NCBI GenBank assembly: GCA_015228975.1
Contig: JADGCN010000023.1
Coordinates: 1 to 33,579, forward strand
Reading direction: 5' to 3'
DNA: 33,579 bases
From: Magnetococcales bacterium
GTDB taxonomy: Bacteria > Pseudomonadota > Magnetococcia > Magnetococcales > UBA8363
Shown one piece after another: positions 1 through 9,044 of this stretch; the stretch's first letter is position 1; each line of letters starts with the position of its first letter. The position numbers and the translations under genes are program-made. The notes below the pieces were generated by a model. The model ran no database searches, had not been told where the DNA came from, and saw only the letters and a list, made by a program, of their open reading frames with translations.

Positions 1-137
1 AGCGGTTTCGTTTTTTTATCCTTTTCGTCCGAGTCCCCGAACCAGCTCCCTGGACTGGACCAGGAACTGGCATTGGAACACCCGGACAACAGCAGTAACA
101 GGGCGGTGAGCAGAAGAAAATTACAATATTTTCTCAT
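1..137 (-). CDS. bamB: Outer-membrane lipoprotein, likely BamB (5' part only)
   Basis: The ATG at 135-137 opens a frame that runs off the left edge, so only about 45 residues are visible. They form a clear lipoprotein signal: a short basic start (MRKY), a Leu-rich core and the lipobox L-S-G-C with the acylated Cys at residue 20, followed by a Ser/Trp linker and a charged Asp/Lys stretch. No domain is visible. The BamB call (beta-propeller lipoprotein of the outer-membrane protein assembly complex) rests on position: in many proteobacteria bamB directly follows hisS and the yfgM-like gene, as here, with a 5-nt gap after the upstream stop. The lipoprotein call is firm; the BamB identity is inferred. 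Confidence 0.7.
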   Translation of the reverse strand, partial: MRKYCNFLLLTALLLLLSGCSNASSWSSPGSWFGDSDEKDKKTKP

Positions 138-142
138 ATGGA

Positions 143-790
143 TTACTCTTTTGCAGGTTTGCCCAGGCGATCCAGGCGTCGGAGCAAACGGGTGTGCAAT
201 TCCCCTTTGGCACCCAGTTCAATCGCTTTTTGGAAAAAGCTGGCAGCCTTTTGCCCATCTTTTTGTTTCAGCGCCAGCAAGCCCAAGATTTCAAGGGCAT
301 GGCCACGGAATGGGGAATCGTCTTTGATGCGACCGAGCAAGGTTTCAGCGCGTGGGCTATCGTCATCGACGACAACCAGGGCGGCGTTATAAAGGGCCAG
401 ATCGCGCAAGGATTCCTCCTGGGTCAGGTTCGCCAAGTTTTCCATTTTTGCGGAAGCGGCGCTCTTTTGTCCCGTTTCCGCCAGGGAACGGGCCTCGACG
501 ATTTGTCCGAGCAGGCTGTAGCCGTGGTTTTTGTATTGTTGCAGCAATGGTTGCAGTTGTTTTTGCGTTTCCGACCAGTTGCCCTGTTCAAGGGGTTTGG
601 TGACGGCGAGATACAGATCGCTGGCGGCGATGTCTTCACGTTTCCGGTATTCGTCCCAGCCAACGTAGGCAAACAATCCCAGGAAGAAGAGAATGAAACC
701 ACCTATGATCCAGGGGCGATTCCTTTCCCATTGTTTGCGGAGGCGATCGGCATCCAGCTCTTCGTCAATCTGTTCGAAAATGTTTTCCAT
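143..790 (-). CDS. yfgM: YfgM-like membrane-anchored TPR protein (UPF0070 / TPR_21)
   Basis: The 215-aa protein begins with an acidic/basic cytoplasmic segment (EELDADRLRKQWERNRPWI). One transmembrane helix follows at about residues 28-46, and the rest is a periplasmic alpha-helical region with degenerate TPR-like repeats (for example ALEILGLLALKQKDGQKAASFFQKAIE near the end). This architecture and length match YfgM, an inner-membrane protein that in E. coli associates with SecYEG and the periplasmic chaperone network. It lies between hisS (52-nt gap) and the presumed bamB (5-nt gap), the same neighbourhood as in many proteobacteria. Family assignment is by architecture and synteny; molecular function in this organism is inferred. 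Confidence 0.8.
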   Translation of the reverse strand: MENIFEQIDEELDADRLRKQWERNRPWIIGGFILFFLGLFAYVGWDEYRKREDIAASDLYLAVTKPLEQGNWSETQKQLQPLLQQYKNHGYSLLGQIVEARSLAETGQKSAASAKMENLANLTQEESLRDLALYNAALVVVDDDSPRAETLLGRIKDDSPFRGHALEILGLLALKQKDGQKAASFFQKAIELGAKGELHTRLLRRLDRLGKPAKE

Positions 791-842
791 GCCTTGGTTA
801 ATCCTACGGTTTTGTTTTGATTCGATGGTCGTGACAAGTCGG

Positions 843-2102
843 TCAAGGGCTGGTGCGACAAAGGGTGATCATGTGGTTCACGGTTTCCGGGATGGGGATC
901 TCCTGCTGTTGGCTCTGGAGCATATCTTTAACGACGACGACATTGTTGGCGAGTTCCGTATCGCCGATCAGCATGGCAAACCGGGCTTGGGATCGTCCGG
1001 CGCGCTTCATTTGACTTTTCAAGGATCCACCACCCAGGTTCAGTTCCACCGACAGGCCAGCCTTGCGCAAGGTATCGGCCAGTTTGAGACCCGCCTGTTC
1101 GGCAGCGTTCCCCAGAGTGACCAGGTAGACCTCCATGGGGAGCGTGTGCCTGTTTTCCCCGTCCAACAGCAACGCCAACCTTTCCAATCCCATGGCGAAG
1201 CCGATGGCCGGTGTCGCCGTACCCCCCATCTGTTCCACCAGTCCATCGTAACGTCCACCAGCGGCAACGGCATTTTGTGCCCCCAATCCCACCGCCGTGA
1301 TTTCAAAAGCGGTGCGATTGTAATAATCCAAGCCACGCACCATCAGGGGATTCACTTGATGGGAGATGCCCAATCCCGTCAAATGATCCTTGAGAATGGC
1401 GAAATGGGTATGGCATCCCGGGCACAGATGATCCAGCATGACGGGAGCCCGGGTAATGGTGGCGCGACAGGATTCCCGTTTACAATCCAGAACACGCAGG
1501 GGATTTCTTTCCAGGCGATTCTGGCAATCGTCGCAGAGTTGCGCGGCTGAGGTGCGCAGCGCCGCGATCAATCGGTCGCGATAGGGGGCGCGGCACGCCA
1601 GGCAGCCCAACGAGTTGATTTCCAGTACCAGGGCGTCCTTGAGGCCAATCCCGGTCAGATAGTGCATGGCCATGGCCATGAGTTCGGCATCCGCCAAGGG
1701 GCCTTCGGGACCGAACAACTCGCAACCGATCTGGTGGAATTGTCTTTGCCGTCCCTTTTGCGGCCTCTCATAACGAAACATCGGCCCCCGATACCAGACC
1801 TTCCACGGCAGGTGCCGGTGCATGCTTTGTTGTACGAAGGCGCGGACCACCGAAGCGGTACCTTCAGGGCGCAGGCTGAGGGAATCGCCACCGCGATCCG
1901 CAAAGGTGTACATCTCTTTTTCGACGATATCGGTGGTGGCACCGACGGCACGGGCGAACAGTTCGGTTTTTTCAAACAAGGGGGTGCGAATCTCCTCAAA
2001 GCCGTAACGCCGGAAAATGGACAGGGCTTCGGATTCGAGGAATTGCCAAAGGGTTGTTTCGCCCGGAAGAAGGTCGTGAACCCCGCGTACGGTTTGTATC
2101 AT
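843..2102 (-). CDS. hisS: Histidine--tRNA ligase
   Basis: The 419-aa class II aminoacyl-tRNA synthetase charges tRNA-His with histidine using ATP in the cytoplasm. Visible family signatures include [13 protein letters not shown] in motif 2 followed by [19 protein letters not shown], the histidine-specific [13 protein letters not shown] segment, [10 protein letters not shown], and the motif-3 region [14 protein letters not shown]-terminal anticodon-binding domain follows (MEVYLVTLG to about residue 410). Length is normal for bacterial HisS. The start overlaps the ispG stop by 4 nt (ATGA), which supports translational coupling and fixes the start. It is part of the nadE-to-bamB operon. Confidence 0.97.
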   Translation of the reverse strand: MIQTVRGVHDLLPGETTLWQFLESEALSIFRRYGFEEIRTPLFEKTELFARAVGATTDIVEKEMYTFADRGGDSLSLRPEGTASVVRAFVQQSMHRHLPWKVWYRGPMFRYERPQKGRQRQFHQIGCELFGPEGPLADAELMAMAMHYLTGIGLKDALVLEINSLGCLACRAPYRDRLIAALRTSAAQLCDDCQNRLERNPLRVLDCKRESCRATITRAPVMLDHLCPGCHTHFAILKDHLTGLGISHQVNPLMVRGLDYYNRTAFEITAVGLGAQNAVAAGGRYDGLVEQMGGTATPAIGFAMGLERLALLLDGENRHTLPMEVYLVTLGNAAEQAGLKLADTLRKAGLSVELNLGGGSLKSQMKRAGRSQARFAMLIGDTELANNVVVVKDMLQSQQQEIPIPETVNHMITLCRTSP

Positions 2103-3214
2103 GAGCCGGTGAGTTCCTGTTGATCGTGCCGCATTGTCGCAGCGACCTGTTCGACTTCGGTCACCAGACGGTCAACCAGTTCGCTGGCGTTGATTTTGCC
2201 ACAGGGGCGGCCATCACGGTAGAGCAGATGACTTCCCTGGCCACCACCGACCAGGCCGATGGCTGTTTCTTTGGCTTCGCCGGGACCGTTGACAACGCAT
2301 CCGATGACCGACAAGGCCACGGGTTCGCGAATGTGGGCCAATTGTTGTTCCAAACGGGCAACAACGTCGATCACGTTGAATTCCTGCCGCGAACAGGTTG
2401 GGCAGGAGATGATGTTGACCCCATGGGTACGGAGCCGCAAGGCTTTCAAGATTTCAAAACCGACTCTGACCTCTTCGACCGGGTCGGCGGTCAGGGAGAC
2501 GCGCAGGGTGTCGCCAATCCCTTCAGCCAGGAGCAAACCCAGGCCAATGGACGATTTAACGGCTCCGGGCAGCAATCCCCCCGCCTCGGTGATGCCCAGG
2601 TGCAATGGGTAATCGACCTGCTCGGCCAACAAGCGGTAAGCCGCGACAGTCATGCCAACGGAACTGGCCTTGAGGCTGATTTTGATTTCCCGGAAATCCA
2701 GTTCTTCCAAGATACGGATGTGCCCCAGCGCCGAGTCAACCATGGCCTGGGGTGTCGGTTCGCCGTAGCGGGCGAGGAGTTCTTTTTCCAGGGAGCCGGC
2801 GTTGACACCGATGCGAATGGAAACGCCACGATCCCGGGCCGCTTGCACCACCTCCTGGACGCGGTATTTGGAGCCGATATTGCCCGGGTTGATCCGCAAT
2901 CCCTGCACTCCCTGGTTCAGAGCTTCCAGGGCCAGGCGATAGTCGAAATGAATATCGGCGATCAAGGGAACCCGGGCATTACGGACCAGGGTACCCATCG
3001 CCTGGGCCGCGTCCATGTCAGGGCAGGAGACCCGGACGATGTCAGCACCCGCACGGTCCAGAAGATCGATTTGCCGTCCCGTGGCCCCGATATCGGCGGT
3101 GGGGGTGTTGGTCATGGATTGGACGCTGATGGGGGCCGTGCCGCCCACAACGACCCGACCCACGTGGATGGTACGGGTGGCGCGTCTGGGGGCGACAAGG
3201 GAGGGTTCGGACAC
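2099..3214 (-). CDS. ispG: 4-hydroxy-3-methylbut-2-enyl diphosphate synthase (flavodoxin/ferredoxin), GcpE
   Basis: The 371-aa [4Fe-4S] enzyme converts methylerythritol cyclodiphosphate to HMBPP in the non-mevalonate isoprenoid pathway. The N-terminal TIM-barrel shows [28 protein letters not shown] and [10 protein letters not shown]. The C-terminal domain carries the three cluster cysteines in [13 protein letters not shown] and [14 protein letters not shown], with the conserved Glu after the third Cys. This is the compact bacterial type without the extra insert domain found in some other lineages. Its start lies 2 nt after the rodZ-like stop, and its end overlaps hisS by 4 nt. Confidence 0.97.
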   Translation of the reverse strand: MSEPSLVAPRRATRTIHVGRVVVGGTAPISVQSMTNTPTADIGATGRQIDLLDRAGADIVRVSCPDMDAAQAMGTLVRNARVPLIADIHFDYRLALEALNQGVQGLRINPGNIGSKYRVQEVVQAARDRGVSIRIGVNAGSLEKELLARYGEPTPQAMVDSALGHIRILEELDFREIKISLKASSVGMTVAAYRLLAEQVDYPLHLGITEAGGLLPGAVKSSIGLGLLLAEGIGDTLRVSLTADPVEEVRVGFEILKALRLRTHGVNIISCPTCSRQEFNVIDVVARLEQQLAHIREPVALSVIGCVVNGPGEAKETAIGLVGGGQGSHLLYRDGRPCGKINASELVDRLVTEVEQVAATMRHDQQELTGS

Positions 3215-3216
3215 GT

Positions 3217-4998
3217 CTACAACCCCTTGGTCCGTTTTTGCAAGGCTTCCGGCGAGAGTTCCAGATCCTGTATGACCTCTCCCGTTTCGCCAAGGTAAGG
3301 AAGGGTTTTACCGCCAATCTTCACCTGGATGGCACTGGCACTGCCGAGAATGGCATAAAAAGTTTCCCCCTCTGGAATATGGAACACATGATCCGGTTGC
3401 ATGACCATGTCCTTCAAGACGAGACCATCCTTGTCCTGGATTTGCACCCAGACCAATTCTTTGGCTACCAGGGCAACGGAGCGCGGACCGGTGGTAGCCG
3501 CCTCGGTGTCGTTGTAGACGGGGACGGGATGGGCATCGATAACCTTTTCCCGCGCCTTGGTTTTGGTGTTACCCGGGGGGCGTGTGTTCGCCACCGCGGT
3601 GACCGGGGCGGTCTGGGCGCCGCGAATTTCCGAGGCGATGGCATCGGCTGTGGAAGGTGCAGATGCTTTTGGATCCACGGTAATTGCCTTTGGATCCGCG
3701 GTAATTGCCTTTGGATCCGCGGTGATTGCCTTTGGATCCGTAGTGGTTGCCTTCGGATCCACGGTGGCCACCTTGGCATCCGCAGCGGTTGGGCCGGGTT
3801 GTGCGGGCAGGCGGTTACGCGGGGCCACTTCGGGGATTTTTGGCATGGGTGTGACCACCGCATCGGCTGGCGTTGCCGTGGCCGACAGGGTCGGCCCCTG
3901 GGGCGGCGGTAACGCGGCATTCTGTGCTTGTGCGGATGCCGGGGGGGTGGGTGAAACGGTCGCGGCGGATGGAACACCGGCTGTGGCCGCTGGTGGCGCT
4001 TTCGCGGGAGGAACCGGCGTGGGCTGGGCGGCAACGGTGGGCCCCATCGGCAACGGAGTCGCCGCCTCAAGATCATTGGCGACATCCTCCTCCTCAGCCG
4101 TATCGGTCACATTGAGATCCCGGTTGGCGGTATCCTCGTTTTCCGCTGGTGGGGGTGGGGCCGTGGTTTCGGGGACGGAGTTGATGCGACTGGACGTACG
4201 GCCCCATAAGCTGAAGAAGGAAGTGGATTCCTTTTGTTTCGGTGGCGGTGGTTCCGGGCTGGCAACCGGGGCAACGGCTTTGGTCTCTTTGACATCGGGA
4301 GCGGGTTTGGCTTTGGTGACCGCAGGAGGCGTGCTGGATGCCGAACCGGCCTCGGTGAAAACATCGCCTTCGGGGGTGGTCGAACCCACCTTGAGGGGGG
4401 GGGCGGACGGAATGGCGGGGATGGTGATCGCTGGCGTACGGTAGCGTTCATAGGCCACAAACCCGCCCGCCAGGGCGGCGATGCCCAGAAATATCAGAAA
4501 AAAACCGGGGCGATGACTGGCTTTGGTCGGGGCGGGAAATTTTTCAATCTGCAATCCCTGGCGTTTCTGCTCCAAGGTTTCCAGAAAGGCTTCAATGGGA
4601 TCCGTGTCGGCGATATTCAAATGCTTGGCGTACAGGCGCATGAATCCCGCTACAAAGGTGATCCCGGGTAATTTGTTGATGGCCCCCTCTTCCAGGGCCT
4701 GGAGGTGGATGTCGCGGATGCGGGTGGACGCAGCCAGTTCCGCAATGGAACGCCCTTGGGATCGACGGGCGTCAGCCAACAATTTGCCTACATTTTCTGC
4801 GGAATTGACGGGAGGTTCCGGTCGGGTTTCGGCAGGGGGTTGCGGAACGGCCACCTCCTCGGGAGGAGGGGGTGGGGGGGCCGGAGTGGAGAATTGCGGT
4901 TGGTGATAGTCGGTTTTTCGGACAACGGCCGCTGCCGGTTTGTTGCCGCGGTTGCCACCACCTCTGTTGACCAGGTTGAGTCGGGGTTTTTTGATCAT
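3217..4998 (-). CDS. rodZ: RodZ-like HTH/DUF4115 membrane protein with long low-complexity linker
   Basis: This 593-aa protein is larger than E. coli RodZ (about 337 aa). A Pro-rich N-terminus (residues 38-65) is followed by a RodZ-type helix-turn-helix at about 68-130 ([43 protein letters not shown]), a transmembrane helix at about 164-184, a very long Pro/Ala/Thr-rich periplasmic linker, and a C-terminal DUF4115 domain at about 515-590 ([26 protein letters not shown]). RodZ links MreB to the cell-wall elongation machinery. The linker contains tandem heptapeptides (DPKAITA-like) encoded by a 21-bp repeat. The gene overlaps pilF by 4 nt upstream. Placement before ispG and hisS is typical. The extra length comes from the linker. 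Confidence 0.88.
   Translation of the reverse strand: MIKKPRLNLVNRGGGNRGNKPAAAVVRKTDYHQPQFSTPAPPPPPPEEVAVPQPPAETRPEPPVNSAENVGKLLADARRSQGRSIAELAASTRIRDIHLQALEEGAINKLPGITFVAGFMRLYAKHLNIADTDPIEAFLETLEQKRQGLQIEKFPAPTKASHRPGFFLIFLGIAALAGGFVAYERYRTPAITIPAIPSAPPLKVGSTTPEGDVFTEAGSASSTPPAVTKAKPAPDVKETKAVAPVASPEPPPPKQKESTSFFSLWGRTSSRINSVPETTAPPPPAENEDTANRDLNVTDTAEEEDVANDLEAATPLPMGPTVAAQPTPVPPAKAPPAATAGVPSAATVSPTPPASAQAQNAALPPPQGPTLSATATPADAVVTPMPKIPEVAPRNRLPAQPGPTAADAKVATVDPKATTTDPKAITADPKAITADPKAITVDPKASAPSTADAIASEIRGAQTAPVTAVANTRPPGNTKTKAREKVIDAHPVPVYNDTEAATTGPRSVALVAKELVWVQIQDKDGLVLKDMVMQPDHVFHIPEGETFYAILGSASAIQVKIGGKTLPYLGETGEVIQDLELSPEALQKRTKGL
3671..3781 (-). repeat. In-frame 21-bp tandem repeat inside rodZ
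   Basis: Five copies of a 21-bp unit each contain GGATCC (starting at 3671, 3692, 3713, 3734 and 3755), and a degraded copy follows at 3776. The period is exactly seven codons, so the protein shows consecutive [35 protein letters not shown] units. Such near-identical in-frame units are prone to copy-number change by slippage without breaking the gene. Confidence 0.95.
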
Positions 4999-5771
4999 GG
5001 TTGTTCAGTGTCCAATAGGCGCTCGCGGGCACGCTGGGCTGCAGGATGTTCCGGATTGGATTGCACCAGACGTTTGAAAACGGCACGGGCCTGGTCCTTC
5101 CTGCCAAGAGTGATCAGGTTTTGTCCAAGTCTTTCCAGGATGTCACTGTTCTCTGGATCCAACAATACGATCTTCTCCAGATGGTTGCGTTCCATCTCGG
5201 GTTGGCCGGTCTTATTATAGAACGTGGCCAGTACCAGATGGGAGGGAATATGAGAAGGGTCGAAGTGAATGGCTTGTTGCAAGGCCGTGACCATGGTGTC
5301 CGGCTGGTTTTTACGTTGGTGGACCAGTGCCAGGTTGTACCAGGTACTGGCCTGGTTACGGAATTCCCGGGATTGGGTGACCCGGGTCAGGGTGTCTTGC
5401 GCCTGATCCAACAGCCCTTCGTCAAGCTGGGCCACTCCAAGATTGTGCAGGATGCTGGGATCCTCGGGTTTGATCGTGTGCGCCCTTTGCAGGGCATCCA
5501 GGGCGGCCCGGGATTGTCCCAGTTTGGAGTAGACCGTGGCGATGACCAGCAGGAGGTCGGGATTATCGGGATGAATGCGCTGGGCTTCTTGTAACGCGGT
5601 CAGGGCCAACTGGGGTTTGTCACGTTCCAGATAAGCCTGCCCTTTTGTCAAAAATGCCTGAAATTCCGGGTCTTTGTCTTGTTCCTGGGCAGTACCCGCG
5701 CAGCCGCACACCAGTCCAGCCGCCAAGACGGAGACCAAGCCCAGAGAACAGGAATGCTTACATGGTATCAT
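4995..5771 (-). CDS. pilF: PilF/PilW-type TPR lipoprotein
   Basis: The 258-aa protein starts with a lipoprotein signal peptide ending in V-C-G-C (Cys24 as the lipid-modified residue). Roughly six consecutive TPR repeats follow, with typical residues such as PQLALTALQEAQRIHPDNPDLL, AALDALQRAHTIKPEDPSILHNLG and ARAVFKRLVQSNPEHPAA. Length and architecture match PilF/PilW, the outer-membrane pilotin needed for PilQ secretin multimerisation in type IV pili. The gene sits directly before rodZ-ispG-hisS, as pilF does in many proteobacteria. It overlaps nadE upstream and rodZ downstream by 4 nt each. No other pilus gene is in the window, so the pilus role is inferred from family and synteny. Confidence 0.82.
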   Translation of the reverse strand: MIPCKHSCSLGLVSVLAAGLVCGCAGTAQEQDKDPEFQAFLTKGQAYLERDKPQLALTALQEAQRIHPDNPDLLLVIATVYSKLGQSRAALDALQRAHTIKPEDPSILHNLGVAQLDEGLLDQAQDTLTRVTQSREFRNQASTWYNLALVHQRKNQPDTMVTALQQAIHFDPSHIPSHLVLATFYNKTGQPEMERNHLEKIVLLDPENSDILERLGQNLITLGRKDQARAVFKRLVQSNPEHPAAQRARERLLDTEQP

Positions 5772-7417
5772 GATACCTTGAATCCGTTGGTGATGGGATA
5801 ACGCCGGTCTTTGCCAAAGGCCCGACGGGTAACCCGAACCCCGGGCGGGGATTGTCGCCGTTTGTATTCGTTGCGGTCAACCAAGGCGATGACCCGGAGG
5901 GCAGTATCCCGGTCAATACCCCGTGCGATGATCTCATCGAGTCCCTTCTCCTGCTCGACGTAGAGTTCCAAAATACGGTCCAATACGGGATAGGGGGGAA
6001 GGGAGTCGGTATCTTTTTGATTCAACTTCAATTCGGCTGTGGGTGGCTTTTCGAGGATGCGTTGCGGAATGGGGGGGGGCAATCCTTGCTCCTCGGCCCA
6101 ACGGTTGCGTTCCCGGGCCAGCAGGTAGACGGTCTCCTTGAGGAGGTCTTTGAGAACTGAGAAGCCCCCCGCCATGTCACCGTAGAGTGTGGCATAGCCA
6201 ACGCTCACCTCGCTTTTGTTGCCGGTCGTGACCAGAAGCGACCCTTTTTTGTTGGACAAGGCCATCAGCAGGGTGGCACGAATACGCGGTTGTATGTTTT
6301 CTTCGGTGACGTCCTCTTTGAGTCCGGCAAACAAGGGGGCCAGTTGGGTGCGAAAGCTTTCAAACAAGGGGGTGATGGCAACGGTATTCAGAGTGACCCC
6401 CATCCGTCCGGCCCCTTCCGCAGCATCTTCCAAGCTGTCTTGTGATGTGAAGGGGGAAGGCATCATCAAGGCTTCAACGCGATCACTGCCCAGGGCATCG
6501 GCACAGATGACAAGGGTCAGGGCGGAATCTATGCCGCCGGAAAGGCCGAGAACCACCCCTTTGAAACGATTCTTGGTCACGTAATCGCGAATGCCCAGAC
6601 AGAGGGCCTGGTAAATTTCCGCCGCGTGATCCGGTACAGGGGTGACCGGTCCGTTGATGAATTGGACGGGTCCCCCGGGTTGGCGCTGCAACCGTACCAG
6701 GGCGATGGATTCTTTCATGAGGGGTTCGCGTTGGGCGATCCGGCCGTCGGCGTTGATGGCGAATGAGCCGCCGTCGAACACCAGTTCGTCCTGCCCGCCC
6801 ACCAGGTTGACGTAGAGCAAGGGCAAGCCGCATTCCATGACCCGCTCCCGAGCCACGGCTTCGCGCTCCAACTGTTTGCCGACATGGTACGGGGAGGCGT
6901 TCAGATGGAGGATGAAGGAGGCACCGGCACGTGTCAGTTTGGGCAGTGGTCCCCCCGGGTGCCAGATGTCTTCGCAAATGGTAATGCCGAAGGGAAAGCC
7001 CTTGTAGGGAAAAATACGGATGGTTTTTGCGGGGACGAAATAGCGCAGTTCGTCGAAGACGCCATAGTTGGGCAAGCGGCGTTTGCCGATGAACCCGGTT
7101 GCCGTTCCGTTTTGCACGACGACGCCGGCATTGAGGAGTCCCTGGGCATCGCGACGTACCGAACCATAAACGGCATCGATGCCAATGGCACCGAGGTTTT
7201 TGTGCAGTTGCAGTTCGGTTTGCGCCAATTGATCCAGAAACAAAGGTTTATGCAGGAGATCCTCGGGGGGGTAACCGGTGAGGACCAGTTCCGGGAAGAC
7301 CACCAAGTCGGCTCCGAGCTTGCGGGCTTCGCGCGCGGCCGAGGTCATGCGTTCCAGATTTTCGTCCAGGGCACCGACATGGGTGTCGATCTGGGCCAGG
7401 GCTAGGGATAGTTCCAT
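5768..7417 (-). CDS. nadE: Glutamine-dependent NAD+ synthetase
   Basis: This two-domain enzyme of about 549 aa makes NAD+ from deamido-NAD+, ATP and glutamine. The N-terminal nitrilase-type glutaminase has its catalytic triad as Glu43 (FPELVLTGYPPEDLL), Lys112 (GKRRLPNYGVFDE) and Cys148 (ITICEDIWHPGG). The C-terminal synthetase has the PP-loop LSGGIDS at about residues 292-298, plus NKSEVSVGYATLYGDMAGG. The open frame extends upstream to 7543, but the ATG at 7415-7417 (MELSLALAQI) matches the family N-terminus. It also lies downstream of a good promoter at 7460-7487, which the longer form would straddle. It is the first gene of the minus-strand operon. Confidence 0.96.
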   Translation of the reverse strand: MELSLALAQIDTHVGALDENLERMTSAAREARKLGADLVVFPELVLTGYPPEDLLHKPLFLDQLAQTELQLHKNLGAIGIDAVYGSVRRDAQGLLNAGVVVQNGTATGFIGKRRLPNYGVFDELRYFVPAKTIRIFPYKGFPFGITICEDIWHPGGPLPKLTRAGASFILHLNASPYHVGKQLEREAVARERVMECGLPLLYVNLVGGQDELVFDGGSFAINADGRIAQREPLMKESIALVRLQRQPGGPVQFINGPVTPVPDHAAEIYQALCLGIRDYVTKNRFKGVVLGLSGGIDSALTLVICADALGSDRVEALMMPSPFTSQDSLEDAAEGAGRMGVTLNTVAITPLFESFRTQLAPLFAGLKEDVTEENIQPRIRATLLMALSNKKGSLLVTTGNKSEVSVGYATLYGDMAGGFSVLKDLLKETVYLLARERNRWAEEQGLPPPIPQRILEKPPTAELKLNQKDTDSLPPYPVLDRILELYVEQEKGLDEIIARGIDRDTALRVIALVDRNEYKRRQSPPGVRVTRRAFGKDRRYPITNGFKVS

Positions 7418-7459
7418 GAAGGTTACCGAATAATGGGCTAAAATTTTCCAACTGCCCCA

Positions 7460-7487
7460 TTTTACGGCAAACCATGACAAATTCAAT
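7460..7487 (-). promoter_or_regulatory. Predicted sigma-70 promoter for the nadE operon
   Basis: Reading on the minus strand, a -35 element TTGAAT (7482-7487) is followed after 16 nt by a -10 element TAAAAT (7460-7465). The start would fall near 7452, leaving an untranslated leader of about 35 nt before the nadE ATG at 7417. Confidence 0.5.
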
Positions 7488-7631
7488 GCATTGCGGCAGG
7501 ATGGTTTGCGATAATGGATTGACGGGGCCGTATACCCAGGCATTCAATGGAAAATCCTTCGGAAGAAGGAATGGGGTGTCCGGGGATGGGTGGGGGCTTC
7601 CGATGACATTCAGGCAATCGAGGTGGAAACG

Positions 7632-8714
7632 ATGGATCCCATATCTTTGGTACGGGCTGGTGTGGCCAACATGTCGGGGTATGTCCCGGGAGAGCAACCT
7701 GCACAGAGGCCCGATTTGGTGAAACTCAACACCAATGAAAATCCCCAGGAACCGCCACCTCGGGTCGTGCAGGAGCTGATCGCGGCGATGCCCGCCATCA
7801 ACTTGCGGCGCTATCCCGATCCCGGGGCACGTTTGGTTCGGGAGTGGGCGGCCAAGGTCTATGGCCATGGTTTGACACCGGAGCAGGTCATTGTCGGCAA
7901 TGGCTCGGATGATCTGTTGACCATGATCCTGCGGACATTTGTGGACCCGGGGGAATGGGTGGTGGCGCCGGGACCAACGTATTCCCTGTATGAGGCCCTG
8001 ACGCAACTCCAGGGGGGACGTTATCGGGAGGTGCCGTGGCATGGGGATGGGGGATTGCCGGTTGCCGAACTGGTGGCAACCCGGGCCAAGGTCGTTTTTG
8101 TCGTGCGTCCCAATGCCCCGACCGGGCATGTGGTGGCCCTGGAGGAGGTGGCCCGTCTGTGTCGTGAATTTCAGGGCATGGTCATACTGGATGAAGCCTA
8201 TGTTGATTTCGCCGCCGATCATGGATTGGGTCTGCTGGCGCATCATGCCAATTTGATGATCACCCGTACCTTTTCCAAATCCATGGCGATGGCCTCGTTA
8301 CGCATCGGCCTGGGTTTCGTGCATGCCCCGCAGTTGGTGGCGGAACTCCATAAGGTGAGGGATTCCTACAATATCAATGCGTTTTCACAACTGGCGGCGC
8401 GCATCGCCTTGGAACACCATGCCGACTATCAACCGATCTGGACGGAAATACGCCGTCAGCGTGCGCGCTTGACGGACCAACTACGCCAACGTGGTTTCAC
8501 CATGCCCGACAGCCAGGCCAATTTCATCCTGGCCCGGGTGCCCGAAGCGGGACCGGAGGCGGCGTGGTGGTTTGAACAATTGAAAGATCGGGGCATCCAT
8601 GTCCGTTATTTTGCCCGGGATCCGCGCTTGTCCGACAAGTTGCGCATCACCATCGGAACGGCGGAGGAATTGGATCGTTTCCTGGCCGTTGTCGATGAAC
8701 TCGGTACCTTTTGA
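7632..8714 (+). CDS. hisC: Histidinol-phosphate aminotransferase
   Basis: The 360-aa fold-type I PLP aminotransferase interconverts imidazole acetol-phosphate and histidinol phosphate in histidine biosynthesis. Signatures are KLNTNENP (31-38), the phosphate-cup GNGSDDLL (89-96), RPNAPTG (159-165), LDEAYVDF (186-193), and the Schiff-base lysine at about 216 in TRTFSKSMAMASLRIG. A C-terminal LRITIGT follows. The frame is open from 7590, but the ATG at 7632 is preferred: GAGGTGG stands just upstream with good spacing, and the protein then starts with the usual MDPISLVRAGV. It is transcribed divergently from nadE; a weak promoter candidate for it is TTGACG at 7519 with TTCAAT at 7543 (18-nt spacing). 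Confidence 0.95.
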   Translation: MDPISLVRAGVANMSGYVPGEQPAQRPDLVKLNTNENPQEPPPRVVQELIAAMPAINLRRYPDPGARLVREWAAKVYGHGLTPEQVIVGNGSDDLLTMILRTFVDPGEWVVAPGPTYSLYEALTQLQGGRYREVPWHGDGGLPVAELVATRAKVVFVVRPNAPTGHVVALEEVARLCREFQGMVILDEAYVDFAADHGLGLLAHHANLMITRTFSKSMAMASLRIGLGFVHAPQLVAELHKVRDSYNINAFSQLAARIALEHHADYQPIWTEIRRQRARLTDQLRQRGFTMPDSQANFILARVPEAGPEAAWWFEQLKDRGIHVRYFARDPRLSDKLRITIGTAEELDRFLAVVDELGTF

Positions 8715-8788
8715 ATTATTACAACAACCGGAAAATGGAGATTTTTTTCAGTGGTGAAAAAATTGTCTGTTTTGGCGTAATTAATAAC

Positions 8789-8817
8789 TTGTCAAGTGGC
8801 GGGAATCTGTTTATAAA
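8789..8817 (+). promoter_or_regulatory. Predicted sigma-70 promoter for pckG
   Basis: TTGTCA (8789-8794) and TATAAA (8812-8817) are separated by exactly 17 nt, each one base away from consensus. Transcription would start near 8824, about 220 nt upstream of the pckG start codon. Confidence 0.6.
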
Positions 8818-8823
8818 CGTCCC

Positions 8824-9044
8824 TGGTCTGAACAAAAGGGAAACAAATTACGGGATGTTTTTGTTAATTCCCCGGTGGCGAGGCTCACGTGGTTTAAAGA
8901 CACACGTATATTCCGCATAGCTCGCCCTTAAGAATCGTGGAGGGGGCCGTTCAGGTCGTGTTTCTTTTGTCGAATTGTCGAATAAAGACCCGTCGAAAAA
9001 GACCCTTGTGGTAGAACACTAAAAAATTAAGGAGAGAGTCTATT
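8824..9044 (+). promoter_or_regulatory. Long 5' leader of pckG with possible folded elements
   Basis: The region between the predicted promoter and pckG holds no convincing gene. It contains an outer stem GGCGAG (8877-8882) with CTCGCC (8921-8926), enclosing a second stem ACGTG (8887-8891) with CACGT (8903-8907). An earlier bulged hairpin is formed by GGGAA/ACAAA against TTTGT/TTCCC at about 8838-8871. The leader ends in a strong ribosome-binding site (AAGGAGAG near 9028-9037). I do not recognise a known riboswitch. A structured leader or small RNA is possible. Confidence 0.3.

Noticed and set aside
2120-3298. 392-aa plus-strand open frame opposite ispG
   Set aside because: Antisense to an unmistakable IspG; Asp/Gly/Gln-rich composition is typical of a shadow frame.
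7248-8246. 332-aa minus-strand frame across nadE and hisC
   Set aside because: Overlaps two well-supported enzymes in other frames and has His/Pro/Gly-rich composition without motifs.
8711-8920. 69-aa plus-strand frame after hisC
   Set aside because: No ribosome-binding site, and it spans the strong pckG promoter at 8789-8817.
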